Of a stretch of DNA of 64,000 nt, positions 16,458-25,543 are shown piece after piece. Source of the DNA: Phascolarctobacterium_A sp034086985 (lineage in GTDB: Bacteria; Bacillota; Negativicutes; Acidaminococcales; Acidaminococcaceae). A model generated the notes under the pieces. That model saw only the letters and a program-made list of their open reading frames with translations. It was not told the DNA's origin and made no database searches. The position numbers and the translations under genes were made by a program. The stretch lies in contig JAXDZG010000022.1 in the NCBI GenBank assembly GCA_034086985.1, positions 1 to 64,000 on the forward strand, given 5' to 3'. Within the stretch, counting starts at the first letter, position 1. Every line of letters begins with the position of its first letter.

Positions 16458-17501
16458 TTATTGTTTTTCCAAAATAAGCTGTTTATTTATATATCGAGCA
16501 ATTACACCACCAGGCAGCTGGATGAGCTTACCACCGGTTCGGTTGAGCAAAAGCTGCTCCACCGCCAGTGTACGCTCATAATCGAGCTCTGCCAAGGCTA
16601 GGCTACGATAAGCTTCCCGAATAACGCGACGCATGAGCGCAATGGGCTTTTTTAAAAGCTCCTTCTCGGCAAAGACTAAACAGCTTGCCTTGCCACCGCG
16701 GTTGTATTCAGCGTAAGCATCGGGTTGGTTAGGCAAAGCATTTTTAGGCTCCTGCTCCAGCTGCGCCTGCACGTAGGCCGCTAAGGCTTGCTCATTCAAA
16801 AGCTCCTCCTCTGGCGCAAGCTGCAGAGCCATACGAGACAGCGTCTCCTTAATATTGCTGTTGAAGTGCTGCTCTAAATAGGGCAAAAGCTCATGGCGCA
16901 CCCTGTTGCGGCTAAAAGCTAAATCATCGTTGGTGCTGTCATGGCAATATTCCACGCCTACGAGCTCGCAGTACTGCGCCAGCTCACGATGGCGCAGGCC
17001 TAGGAGCGGATGTAGGCCGCTATCGCTCTCGGCGCGGATGCCGCACAAGCCTGTCAGGCTTGTGCCTCTTAAAAGCCGCAGCAGCACCGTCTCCGCTTGG
17101 TCGTCCAGATTGTGGGCGAAGACCACACCAGCGGCGCCTAGCTGCTGCATGGTTTGCGCCAGCGCCGCCTGGCGCAGACGCCTTGCCGCTGCCTCAATGG
17201 ATAGATGCTCCCTAGACGCAAGCTCCCGCACGTTCACTTGGCGCACGTAGCAGGGCAGCTGGTGCTCAGCGCAAAAGCGCTGCACCAGCGCCATGTCCCG
17301 CAGTGACTCCTCACCTCTGAGTCCATGCTCCACATGGCACACGCTAAAGCTTGCCCAGCCCTCGCTTTGCAGCTGCCAGCAGGCAGCCAGCAAAGCCATA
17401 CTGTCCGAGCCACCGCTCACAGCCAATAGATAATGCTGCTCTGGCTCTAGCGCAGCTCTTAGTAAATTATGCACTTTGAAAACCAAGGGATGAATGACCA
17501 T
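16458..17501 (-). CDS. tilS: tRNA(Ile)-lysidine synthase
   Basis: Converts C34 of the tRNA-Ile CAU anticodon to lysidine so that AUA is read as Ile. The PP-loop ATPase motif SGGSDSM is near residue 29 from the chosen start, followed by HVEHGLRGEES and HNLDDQAET. The ATG at 17501 has GAGAGGAAG upstream; the longer frame to 17573 would place its start inside the terminator of the preceding gene. The resulting 347 residues are shorter than the 430-460 of many homologues, and the C-terminal domain is reduced. Confidence 0.93.
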   Translation of the reverse strand: MVIHPLVFKVHNLLRAALEPEQHYLLAVSGGSDSMALLAACWQLQSEGWASFSVCHVEHGLRGEESLRDMALVQRFCAEHQLPCYVRQVNVRELASREHLSIEAAARRLRQAALAQTMQQLGAAGVVFAHNLDDQAETVLLRLLRGTSLTGLCGIRAESDSGLHPLLGLRHRELAQYCELVGVEYCHDSTNDDLAFSRNRVRHELLPYLEQHFNSNIKETLSRMALQLAPEEELLNEQALAAYVQAQLEQEPKNALPNQPDAYAEYNRGGKASCLVFAEKELLKKPIALMRRVIREAYRSLALAELDYERTLAVEQLLLNRTGGKLIQLPGGVIARYINKQLILEKQ

Positions 17502-17533
17502 AAATGCTTCCTCTCTGCTCAGAAAGCTTATAC

Positions 17534-17563
17534 GAAAATTAAGGGCACCCAGTAGAGTGCCCT
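17534..17563 (-). terminator. Intrinsic terminator after the S1-domain gene
   Basis: Stem GGGCAC / GTGCCC with flanking A-T pairs (arms about 17541-17548 and 17557-17563), followed on the minus strand by TTAATTTTC. It lies between the S1-domain gene and tilS. Confidence 0.65.
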
Positions 17564-17575
17564 GCTCATCCAAGC

Positions 17576-18028
17576 TTATCTTTCACGTCTTGCGCCACGA
17601 CCGCCACGTTTAGATTCAGTATTGCGTTTTAAATCCAGCATTCTATCATCGCTATCCTTTAAGAATTTGGACAATTTATCCTCAAAGGTCAGCGGAGATA
17701 CTACGCGGGCGTTTTGGACACGTACACCTGCGCGACGTTCACGATTTTCGTTTTGCGGACGCTGGGGTTTAGGCTGGGGAGCTGCTGCCGGTGGCGGAGT
17801 AAGCTGTTTAATGGACAGACCGATTTTGCCACGCTCGTCAATGCTCAGTACTTTAACCTTTACCTTGTCATGCTCCTTTAAAAAGTCATGCACATCCTTA
17901 ACGTAAACATTAGATACCTCGGAAATATGAATCAGGCCAACCTTGCCCTCCGGTAATTGGACAAAAGCGCCAAAATTGGTGATGCCAGTGACTTCACCCT
18001 CTACAATTGCACCTACTTCAAGTGACAT
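17576..18028 (-). CDS. S1 RNA-binding domain protein (YabR-like)
   Basis: The 150 residues contain one S1/OB RNA-binding domain (about 5-75: GAIVEGEVTGITNFGAFVQLPEGKVG, GLIHISEVS) followed by a Pro-rich linker and a basic Arg-rich tail ending in RGGRGARRER. It corresponds to B. subtilis YabR, which lies next to divIC in the same order. It probably binds ribosomes or RNA; the exact role is unsettled. A promoter at 18070-18099 sits directly upstream. Confidence 0.9.
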   Translation of the reverse strand: MSLEVGAIVEGEVTGITNFGAFVQLPEGKVGLIHISEVSNVYVKDVHDFLKEHDKVKVKVLSIDERGKIGLSIKQLTPPPAAAPQPKPQRPQNENRERRAGVRVQNARVVSPLTFEDKLSKFLKDSDDRMLDLKRNTESKRGGRGARRER

Positions 18029-18069
18029 CGAGACAAAAATCCCCCTTAAAAATTCTTTGATACTATTGT

Positions 18070-18099
18070 ATTATACTCTTAAATTTTAATAAGTGTCAA
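18070..18099 (-). promoter_or_regulatory. Promoter of the S1-domain gene
   Basis: Minus-strand TTGACA (18094-18099) and TATAAT (18070-18075) are 18 nt apart. The -35 begins immediately after the T-run of the divIC-like terminator, so transcription is reset at this point. Confidence 0.8.
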
Positions 18100-18100
18100 C

Positions 18101-18138
18101 AAAAAAAGCAGAACAAAGCATTTCACTTTTGTTCTGCT
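18101..18138 (-). terminator. Intrinsic terminator of the divIC-like gene
   Basis: An 11-bp stem (AGCAGAACAAA at 18108-18118, TTTGTTCTGCT at 18128-18138) is followed on the minus strand by seven T. The stem includes the end of the coding sequence. Confidence 0.9.
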
Positions 18139-18428
18139 TGCTTTTGCTCATCCACAATGAAAAGCGGCACCTCGTTTTTACCCACCATATTGTAATCCTC
18201 ACGGGCTAATTTTTCAATATAACGGGGATCATCCAGGCGCTTGCGCTCTGCCTCCAGCTCTGCCTTTTTCTTCTTCAAGGCCTCGATTCGTTGCTCCGTG
18301 GCAGCCTGTTCCTGCTTTATCTGATAGATTCTGTATTCCTGCTTGCCCAAAACAAACAAGCACACAGCCAGTACCACAAGCATGAACACCTTAAAGCCAT
18401 TGGTTTTGCGCCTTCTGCGTCTGCCCAT
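18123..18428 (-). CDS. divIC: Septum formation initiator (FtsB/DivIC-like)
   Basis: A 101-residue bitopic division protein. The basic N-terminus (GRRRRRK) is cytoplasmic, followed by one membrane helix (about 13-29), then a coiled coil (about 30-65, QEQAATEQRIEALKKKKAELEAERKRL) and a short globular end with the family signature LAREDYNMVGKNEVPLF. It recruits late division proteins with FtsL/FtsQ. The order hup-divIC-yabR is that of the B. subtilis yabN region. Confidence 0.88.
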   Translation of the reverse strand: MGRRRRRKTNGFKVFMLVVLAVCLFVLGKQEYRIYQIKQEQAATEQRIEALKKKKAELEAERKRLDDPRYIEKLAREDYNMVGKNEVPLFIVDEQKQAEQK

Positions 18429-18451
18429 GTTGTACCTCCTGTAAATCTAAC

Positions 18452-18483
18452 AAAAAACAGAAGGCCCGACTAGAAAGCCGGGC
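18452..18483 (-). terminator. Intrinsic terminator of hup
   Basis: A 7-bp stem with one G-U pair (GCCCGAC 18464-18470, GCCGGGC 18477-18483), followed on the minus strand by a T-rich stretch. There is almost no room for a divIC promoter downstream of it, so divIC probably relies on readthrough. Confidence 0.75.
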
Positions 18484-18495
18484 ACTTTAGCATCA

Positions 18496-18774
18496 TTATT
18501 TTGCGTTGACAATGTCCTTGAATGCTTTACCAGCCTTGAAAGCCGGAACAGTAGCAGCCGGAATTTCTACAGCCTTTTTAGTTTGAGGGTTCTTGCCCAT
18601 ACGAGCTTTGCGAGTACGTGCTTCGAAAGTACCAAAGCCTACAACCTGAACCTTGCCACCCTTTGCTACCTCTTCCTTTACGGTCTCCAAAGTAGCGGAA
18701 ATAGCTTTTTCAACATCTTTTTTGGTCAAGCCTGCTTTTTCAGCAACAGCGGCAATCAACTCAGTCTTATTCAT
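18496..18774 (-). CDS. hup: HU-family DNA-binding protein
   Basis: A 92-residue nucleoid protein that bends DNA as a dimer. It has the classical HU sequence: MNKTELIAAVAEKAGLTKKD, the GFGTFEARTRKARMGKNPQT arm (about 46-65), and a C-terminal VPAFKAGKAFKDIVN. A GGAGGA lies upstream of the ATG. In B. subtilis the equivalent slot next to yabN holds yabO (rqcP); an HU gene between yabN and divIC is common in other Firmicutes. Confidence 0.97.
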   Translation of the reverse strand: MNKTELIAAVAEKAGLTKKDVEKAISATLETVKEEVAKGGKVQVVGFGTFEARTRKARMGKNPQTKKAVEIPAATVPAFKAGKAFKDIVNAK

Positions 18775-18925
18775 AATTTTTCCTCCTTATTTTTGGTTTA
18801 TTTCGTACAAATATGACGTTCAGAGCACACGGCTCAATTTGACTAGCAATAGTATTCTACACTTTAAAGGCTTTTCCTGCAAGTCCTTTTCAAAAATTTC
18901 TTACCAATTAGTGAAACATTTTGGT

Positions 18926-20476
18926 CTAATTATTTTTCTCCATGACCTTGGCCTCATCCCAGAACTTATCCAGCTCCGCAAGAGCAAAATCCTCCCAGGC
19001 CTTACCACTAGCCTCCACGCAGTGCTCTACATAATTAAAGCGACTAGCGAAGCGATTATTGGTACCATTTAAAGCCACCTCAGGCTCAATTTTATGATGA
19101 CGAGCATAGTTTACTAGGGCAAAAAGCACGTCGCCCAGCTCGCTCTCAGCAGCCTGCTTATCACCACTTGTCAAGGCCTCTTGCAACTCTCCTAGCTCCT
19201 CCTGTACCTTGGCCCACACTCCTTTAGTATCGGGCCAATCAAAGCCCACCTTGGCAGCCTTGCTCTGCAGCTTGTAGGCTCTTAAAAGAGCGGGCAGGCC
19301 ATAGGTCACGCCGTCTAAAACATGTTTACGCTCAGTCTTTTCCGTTTTCTTTATAGCTTCCCAATTTACCAAAACCTCATCGGAGCCTGCAACCTTGGTT
19401 TCACCGAAAACATGAGGATGGCGTCGGATCAACTTATCCACTACCTCGTCAATAACATCCTGCAAATCGAAGCGACCTGCCTCTTCGGCCATGCGGGCAT
19501 GGAAAACAATCTGCATAAGGATATCGCCCAGCTCCTCACGCATGCCCTCGGTATCGTCAGCGTCCACAGCCTCCAGATATTCATAGACCTCTTCAATCAT
19601 ATTGCTGCGAATAGAGGCGTGGGTTTGCTCCTGATCCCAGGGACAGCCGCCAGGCTCACGCAGAGTGCGCATGACATCCACCAAGGGCTGGATATCAACA
19701 TCGTCAAAGGAAGTGGTGTCCACCATGGTCTCGCTAAGAGCTAGCTCTTCTTCCTCTTCCTCATCCTCGCCAAAGGCCATAATACCGCTGGGCATCTCGT
19801 CATCCTCGCCCATGGGCGGAATATAAACGCTGGTCAGATGGTCAATATGGGGCTGTCTATCCAATTCAAAAAGCTTGACAGCACGACATTCCTCATCGGG
19901 CAAGCCCATATTGCGCAGGAAATACAGCTCGTAATCGTCAGGCAAATTTTCCATCAGGGCAATTTTTAAATCGCTAGCCACTAACTGACTGTACACTTGA
20001 GTAATCATCAAGGGATATTGGCCTGCATCAGCAATAGCACCAAAATCCTGAGCATCGATAATGCGTAGGCCTGCAATAGGGTCGATGCCCAAAGCCACAT
20101 AGGCTAAATCCAAAAAGCTCATGGAGGGCTTAATCACAAGCTTAATGCCCTGCTCCTTGGCCTGCTCACGCAGCAGCACCACAGTTTTTTCGGCTACTAG
20201 AGGGCTACCGGGTACCGCATAAACCACGTCACCCTTGGCAGCAGTGGCCAATACTCGCTCGACCACATTTTGGTAAACCTCTTCAAAGGATGCGCCTGCC
20301 TCGTATAAATCGTCACAGGAGCTATATTTTACGCCCTGCTTAGCCAGCTCGGCCACAGTGGGATGCACAGCTGTGCGCAAAATTACCTGCTCACAGCCCT
20401 GCATAATGCTCATAGTTTCCAAGGATAAATGGCCCACGGCACCGGGGCCTAGGCCAACGATTGTAATCATGCCCAT
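18926..20476 (-). CDS. mazG: Tetrapyrrole methylase-like / MazG nucleotide pyrophosphohydrolase fusion (YabN)
   Basis: The 516 residues form two domains. The N-terminal part (about 1-220) resembles SAM-dependent tetrapyrrole methylases (ITIVGLGPGAVGHLSLE, YAVPGSPLVAEKTV) and has no assigned substrate. An acidic spacer follows, then a double MazG domain (from about 265, signature GGCPWDQEQTH, then EEVYEYLEAVD and EELGDILMQIVFHA with the metal-binding Glu/Asp residues). MazG hydrolyses non-canonical NTPs. The same fusion exists in B. subtilis YabN. It starts 1 bp downstream of the spoVB-like gene's stop, so the two are coupled. Confidence 0.95.
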   Translation of the reverse strand: MGMITIVGLGPGAVGHLSLETMSIMQGCEQVILRTAVHPTVAELAKQGVKYSSCDDLYEAGASFEEVYQNVVERVLATAAKGDVVYAVPGSPLVAEKTVVLLREQAKEQGIKLVIKPSMSFLDLAYVALGIDPIAGLRIIDAQDFGAIADAGQYPLMITQVYSQLVASDLKIALMENLPDDYELYFLRNMGLPDEECRAVKLFELDRQPHIDHLTSVYIPPMGEDDEMPSGIMAFGEDEEEEEELALSETMVDTTSFDDVDIQPLVDVMRTLREPGGCPWDQEQTHASIRSNMIEEVYEYLEAVDADDTEGMREELGDILMQIVFHARMAEEAGRFDLQDVIDEVVDKLIRRHPHVFGETKVAGSDEVLVNWEAIKKTEKTERKHVLDGVTYGLPALLRAYKLQSKAAKVGFDWPDTKGVWAKVQEELGELQEALTSGDKQAAESELGDVLFALVNYARHHKIEPEVALNGTNNRFASRFNYVEHCVEASGKAWEDFALAELDKFWDEAKVMEKNN

Positions 20477-20477
20477 G

Positions 20478-22052
20478 TTACGCCTTCTTTCTCTTGTTCA
20501 AAATCTTTTTCAGCACAGGCAGCTGCTGTAGCTCCTGTTTAGTCAATGCGCCCATCATGATGAGGAGTACTGCATAAAGCAGTGCTGCCACAAGCATGGC
20601 GCTAATAGTTGCCAAAACCATGCCCAGCACAGGCACTAAAAGCTGCTGACTCCACCAAGCAGCCCCACCCATGAGTACTGCGGCAAGAATAATCTTCACA
20701 ATGCTCCACCATTGGAAGCTAATTTTATAATAACGCAAAACGAGAATATTTAAAAGCGCCGTTAAGCCAAAATTGATGTTGGTAGCCCAAGCCGCTCCGG
20801 CAATATTCCAAGCAGCATTGGTCAGCTGGCACACGGCAAAAAGCTTGGCAACAATACCAACCAGCATGTGCACCATGGGCAGATTGCTATGGCCCATGCC
20901 CTGCAGCATACCTGTTGTCACCTGATGGAGACCTAAAAACCACAGGGAAGGCGCTGAATGCATAATGGCCGTGCCCGCCTTGGCCGTGCCATATAAAAGC
21001 AGGCTGATGGGCTCTGCTAAAACTGCCATACCCACGGCAGCGGGCACGGTGATGAGGCAGCATAGCTTCATAGCTGTGGCTGCCTTGGCTTCGATGATAT
21101 CAGGACGCTTCAGAGTATAGGCCTCGGCGATAGCCGGGACTAGGCTTGTAGCTAAACTCATAGTAGGAATGGTCGCGAGAAGCAAAAGAGGCTGGGCCAT
21201 ACCGGCTAAGTAGCCGAACAAGGTCGTGGCCTGCTCCACAGTGAAGCCGCTCTCAATAAGATAGCCTGGCACCAGCAGCACGTCAATGCTATTAGTCACA
21301 GGCACCAACACGTTGGCGCAGGACACGGGCAAGGCAAGGAGCAGCAGCTCCTTGACCAGTTGGGTGGAGCTGAGTTCCTCCTTGCAGGGCTTCAGCTCCG
21401 CCTCCGTCAGCCAACGCTTGCGGTAGTAGCGATAAAAGCAGCCCAGCACCACCATGCCCATAAGGCTGCCGGGAACAGCGCCGAAGGCAGCGCCGGCAGC
21501 GGCGTATTCAAGGCCGTAGGGCAGCAGCACGTAGGCCAGCACCACCATGGTCACTACGCGAATGAACTGCTCTAAAATTTGGGACACTGCCGGCGGCGTC
21601 ATCAGCTGGTGGCCTTGGAAAAGGCCACGGAAGCTGGCCAGCACTGTGCCGAAAAACACCGCAGGAGCCAAGGCCACCAGGGAGTAGTAGGCGCGGCCAT
21701 CCTTGATGATGCCGCTATCCACTAGCCAGCCCGCCGCCAGCACCAGCGCCAGCGCGAGGCCTAAGCCTAACAGGCTCATGAGCCGTAGGCTTAGGTGAAA
21801 GACGCGGCGCACGTTGCCCACGTCGTCCTTAGCCAAAAAGCGTGATACCACAATGGAGATAGCAACGGGAATGCCCGCCGAAGAAATAGCCAACAAGAGC
21901 AAATATACAGGATAGGCCATCTGATAAAGGCCAATGCCCTCGCCACCTAATAAGCGCGAAAGCAGAATGCGGTTCACGGAGCCGATGATCTTCACGACCA
22001 ATCCAGCCAGCGTCAAAATCATGGCGCCATGTAAAAATTTATCCTTTGCCAT
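20478..22052 (-). CDS. MOP-superfamily flippase (SpoVB/MurJ-like, YabM position)
   Basis: A 524-residue polytopic membrane protein with about 14 predicted helices and the SpoVB/PST signature near the N-terminus (KIIGSVNRILLSRLLGGEGIGLYQMAYPVY). The family moves lipid-linked sugars such as lipid II or O-unit precursors across the membrane. In B. subtilis the gene in this position belongs to a sporulation-era cluster. In a Negativicute without visible sporulation genes nearby, a general peptidoglycan or polysaccharide role is more likely; this is inference. It lies 23 bp after mfd. Confidence 0.88.
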   Translation of the reverse strand: MAKDKFLHGAMILTLAGLVVKIIGSVNRILLSRLLGGEGIGLYQMAYPVYLLLLAISSAGIPVAISIVVSRFLAKDDVGNVRRVFHLSLRLMSLLGLGLALALVLAAGWLVDSGIIKDGRAYYSLVALAPAVFFGTVLASFRGLFQGHQLMTPPAVSQILEQFIRVVTMVVLAYVLLPYGLEYAAAGAAFGAVPGSLMGMVVLGCFYRYYRKRWLTEAELKPCKEELSSTQLVKELLLLALPVSCANVLVPVTNSIDVLLVPGYLIESGFTVEQATTLFGYLAGMAQPLLLLATIPTMSLATSLVPAIAEAYTLKRPDIIEAKAATAMKLCCLITVPAAVGMAVLAEPISLLLYGTAKAGTAIMHSAPSLWFLGLHQVTTGMLQGMGHSNLPMVHMLVGIVAKLFAVCQLTNAAWNIAGAAWATNINFGLTALLNILVLRYYKISFQWWSIVKIILAAVLMGGAAWWSQQLLVPVLGMVLATISAMLVAALLYAVLLIMMGALTKQELQQLPVLKKILNKRKKA

Positions 22053-22075
22053 CTGCCTTCACCTTCCTTCAAAAT

Positions 22076-25000
22076 CTATTTGTTAAACTTACTTCCAAGA
22101 GCTAAAAGTGGTAACGTTTTTTCTAGCCACTTTAGTGGCTCTTCTTTCAGCGAATTAGTCTTATACAAAAGCTGGCTTTCCTTGCCGTTTTTAAAGCTCA
22201 TGCTGTTTTTATTGGCTGTGAGCAGCTTCATGAACACCTCCGTGTTCACATTTGCATGCTCTCCAAAGGTAATGCGAATGGTGCCAGGGCGCACATTGAT
22301 GCCGCGCACGCGCATCAAGCGACACAAGCCCTTCAGGCTTGCCAAGCGCCACAGCATCTCCACCTCCGGTGGCAGCTCGCCGAAGCGATCGATGATTTCA
22401 TCCAGTAAATCATCACGCTGCGCGTATTCCATTTCTGCCAAGCGACGATAAATCTCCATCTTATAGCGGGGATCCTCAATATAATCATCAGGAATATACG
22501 CCTCCGCCGGTATTTCCAAAACCGGCTCCGGCTCAGGCACGGCCACCTTGCCATTTTTCAGCCTATTAATGGTCTGCTCCAGCATCTCGCAGTAGGCCGC
22601 AAAGCCAATACCCACAATGTGGCCGTGCTGCTGGCTGCCCAAAAGATTGCCCGCCCCGCGAATTTCCAAATCGCGCATGGCAATCTTAAAGCCGGCACCC
22701 AGCTCCGTAAAATCACGGATAGCCTGCAAGCGCTTCTCCGCAATCTCACTCAAGGCTTTATTAGGCTTATATACGAAATAAGCATAGGCCAGGCGGGAGC
22801 TGCGGCCTACACGGCCGCGCATCTGATACAGCTGGGAGAGCCCAAAATTTTCGGCGCCATCGATAATAATCGTATTGGCCAAGGGCACATCCAAGCCATT
22901 TTCCACGATGGTAGTGCACAAAAGCATGTCGCAGCCACCCTCGTAGAAGGTAATCATGGCGTCCTCCAGCATCTCCTCATTCATCTGGCCGTGGGCTAGC
23001 TTAATATTGATGCCCGGCACCAAGCGGCGCACACGCGCCGCGATGGCCTCCAAGCCACTTACTCGATTATGAATATAATAAATCCTGCCACCGCGGCGCA
23101 GCTCGCGCTCGATGGCTTCCTTAATCATGCCGTCGTTGTACTCGCTTACATAAGTTTCCACCGGCAGCCTGTCCTCAGGAGGCGACTCAATCACGCTCAT
23201 GTCACGACCGTTGACCAAGGCCAGATGCAAGGTACGCGGAATAGGTGTTGCGCTCAAGGTAAGCACATCAATGCCCGTGCGCCATTTTTTGATCTTTTCC
23301 TTTTGAGCCACGCCAAAGCGTTGCTCCTCATCGATGATCAAAAGGCCCAAATCGCGGAACTGCACATCGGCCTGCAGCAGCCGGTGGGTACCAATCAAAA
23401 GATCCACCTTGCCGTCCTCTAAATCCTGCAGAATGCGTTTTTGCTCCTTGGGCGAGCAAAAACGATTGAGCATTTCCACGTTGACGCCAAAATTACGCAT
23501 CCGCTCCTTAAAGGTCAGGTAATGCTGCTGTGCCAGCACTGTAGTCGGCACCATTACCGCCACCTGCTTGCCATCCACTATAGCCTTAAAGGCAGCGCGA
23601 ATAGCCACCTCGGTCTTACCGTAGCCCACATCACCACAGAGCAAGCGCTCCATGGGCTGGGGCTTTTCCATATCGGCTTTGATTTCTGCAATAGCCTTCA
23701 GCTGGTCCGGCGTTTCCTCATAAGGGAAGGCTCCTTCGAACTCATGCTGCAGCTCCGTGTCTGGGCTAAAGGCGTGGCCAGGCACAATCTGTCGCTGAGC
23801 ATAGAGTCTAAGCAGCTCCTCCGCCAGCTCCGTAATAGCCTTGGCAGCCTTAGAGGTAGTGCGTTTCCAGTCCGTACCGCCCATTTTGGAAAGGCGAGGC
23901 ACTGCGCCCTCGCTACCCACGTATTTATGCAAAAGGCTAACTTGGTCCACAGGCACATAAAGCTTATCATCCCCGGCATAAGCTAAAAGTAAATAATCAC
24001 GGTGAATACCGCCTACCTCCACATTTTCTACGCCGATGTAACGACCTATACCATGTACCTTATGAACTACATAGTCGCCAACCTTTATATCCGAAAAATA
24101 TTGCAGCTGCTGCCCTTGGTTCTTGCTATGCAAGCGCTTACGCTTCTGCATGCCATAAATATCGTTTTCCGTTAACAGCAGCCAATTAGTATCCCAAAAG
24201 CGGAAGCCATGGTCCAAATCGCCAAACATCACGTTGACATGACCACTCTGCAGGCTTTCTTGGGAATAAACACCCTTGAGCCCGTAATTATGCAGGTTTT
24301 CTGCAAAGCCGCGGGCCTTAATGCTGCTGGACAGCATAATCACCGGCGTAATGTTATCAGCCAACCAATTATGCAAGTCCTCTACTAACAGATTAGTATT
24401 TTTATTATATGGAGAAACCGAGCGTACCGGAATATTCAATGCCGGCAGCTCGCTCAAATAGCTGTGGGCTAAGGCAGAAACAAGCTGCACACCGCTTACT
24501 GCGCATTGGGCAACAAGCTCGTCCTTAGTAAATAAATCTGCAGCGTCCTCCTTATTTTCCTTGTCCAGCTTCTCCAGCATCTCAAAGGTGCGCACAGGCT
24601 CATCAAGAACCACCAGCGTGCTAGCAGCACAATAATCAAAAACGCTGGCATCGTAAACGGCATCCCCTTCCACAGTCAAGGGCATAATCTTGATCTCGCT
24701 CAGGGTCTGCAGGCTGCGCTGACTATTTACATCAAAGCTACGCATGGCATCCAGCTCATTGTCGAACCACTCCACGCGCACGGGCGTATTGCAATTGATA
24801 GGGAAGATATCTAGAATATCGCCTCTCAGGCAGAACTGACCGATGGCATCCACCTGGTCCGTGCGCTCATAGCCTAGCTCCACCAGTGTGATCAGCACAT
24901 CCTTTTGCTCGCGCTCCTCGCCTACCTTCAGCACAAGCTGCTGCCCGCTGAGGCCGCTGGGCCGCAGCTGCCTTTGCTGCAGCGCCTCCGCTGTGATGAA

Positions 25001-25360
25001 GACGATGCCGCGCTCCTCACCCTGCAAAAAACGCAGGGCCGCTGCGCGCCCTGCCTGCAGCTCCAGGCTTTGGGTTTCCACCTGAATGCGAGGCAGATGC
25101 ATGGGATAGAGCTCCTGCATGGGCAAATTAGGATAGAAATAGTTAAGCTCACGCCGATAGGCGCGAATTTCCTCTCTGGAAGCCGTGATAAAGGCTAAGC
25201 TGCCCTTTTCCTCAAGAATTTTATCCAAGGCAGCAAAAAAGACCGGCTTGCTGCTACCAGCCAACCCGGTTAAAATACAGGCACGCTTTTCTTTTTGCCA
25301 AGTGGCAGCGCGCTGCACCTCGTCAATACGCACTACCTGTTCAAGTAATAAATTTTCCAT
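22076..25360 (-). CDS. mfd: Transcription-repair coupling factor Mfd
   Basis: Removes RNA polymerase stalled at DNA lesions and recruits UvrA. The 1094 residues have the UvrB-like N-terminal domains, the RNA polymerase interaction domain (about 420-490, starting near VGDYVVHKVHGIGRYIG), and a RecG-like superfamily 2 translocase with Walker A GDVGYGKTE (about 576-584) and DEEQRFGV box (about 676-683), plus the C-terminal TRCF domain. The ATG has only a weak Shine-Dalgarno sequence. A 26-bp hairpin (25386-25411) lies in the short leader. It heads the mfd-ftsH block. Confidence 0.97.
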   Translation of the reverse strand: MENLLLEQVVRIDEVQRAATWQKEKRACILTGLAGSSKPVFFAALDKILEEKGSLAFITASREEIRAYRRELNYFYPNLPMQELYPMHLPRIQVETQSLELQAGRAAALRFLQGEERGIVFITAEALQQRQLRPSGLSGQQLVLKVGEEREQKDVLITLVELGYERTDQVDAIGQFCLRGDILDIFPINCNTPVRVEWFDNELDAMRSFDVNSQRSLQTLSEIKIMPLTVEGDAVYDASVFDYCAASTLVVLDEPVRTFEMLEKLDKENKEDAADLFTKDELVAQCAVSGVQLVSALAHSYLSELPALNIPVRSVSPYNKNTNLLVEDLHNWLADNITPVIMLSSSIKARGFAENLHNYGLKGVYSQESLQSGHVNVMFGDLDHGFRFWDTNWLLLTENDIYGMQKRKRLHSKNQGQQLQYFSDIKVGDYVVHKVHGIGRYIGVENVEVGGIHRDYLLLAYAGDDKLYVPVDQVSLLHKYVGSEGAVPRLSKMGGTDWKRTTSKAAKAITELAEELLRLYAQRQIVPGHAFSPDTELQHEFEGAFPYEETPDQLKAIAEIKADMEKPQPMERLLCGDVGYGKTEVAIRAAFKAIVDGKQVAVMVPTTVLAQQHYLTFKERMRNFGVNVEMLNRFCSPKEQKRILQDLEDGKVDLLIGTHRLLQADVQFRDLGLLIIDEEQRFGVAQKEKIKKWRTGIDVLTLSATPIPRTLHLALVNGRDMSVIESPPEDRLPVETYVSEYNDGMIKEAIERELRRGGRIYYIHNRVSGLEAIAARVRRLVPGINIKLAHGQMNEEMLEDAMITFYEGGCDMLLCTTIVENGLDVPLANTIIIDGAENFGLSQLYQMRGRVGRSSRLAYAYFVYKPNKALSEIAEKRLQAIRDFTELGAGFKIAMRDLEIRGAGNLLGSQQHGHIVGIGFAAYCEMLEQTINRLKNGKVAVPEPEPVLEIPAEAYIPDDYIEDPRYKMEIYRRLAEMEYAQRDDLLDEIIDRFGELPPEVEMLWRLASLKGLCRLMRVRGINVRPGTIRITFGEHANVNTEVFMKLLTANKNSMSFKNGKESQLLYKTNSLKEEPLKWLEKTLPLLALGSKFNK

Positions 25361-25440
25361 GTACTGCTACTAGAAACACTAAATAGGGCATGAAAAAAAT
25401 TTCACACCCTAAATATAAAACAAATTTAATCATTTCTCTA

Positions 25441-25540
25441 GGTGAGCTAGAAGGTATTAGATGCGAGGCGCAGCGACGACGGCGTACTAGAGGTACGTCT
25501 AGGAGGTGCACCGAAGCAGATGATGCCTTATAGCTCGCCT
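25441..25540. repeat. Dispersed ~100-bp palindromic repeat, copy 1
   Basis: The ends GGTGAGCTAGAAGGTATTA and TGATGCCTTATAGCTCGCC pair with each other over about 19 positions with a few G-U or mismatched pairs, and the centre contains GCGACGACGGCGTAC. A related sequence lies at 62848-62965. It fills the gap between glpX and mfd and contains no reading frame of note. Confidence 0.75.
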
Positions 25541-25543
25541 TGA

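Noticed and set aside
25386..25411. Hairpin AGGG...CCCT before mfd as a terminator of glpX
   Set aside because: The stem is followed by ATTTAG, not a T-run, on the minus strand. It is only noted as a leader hairpin.
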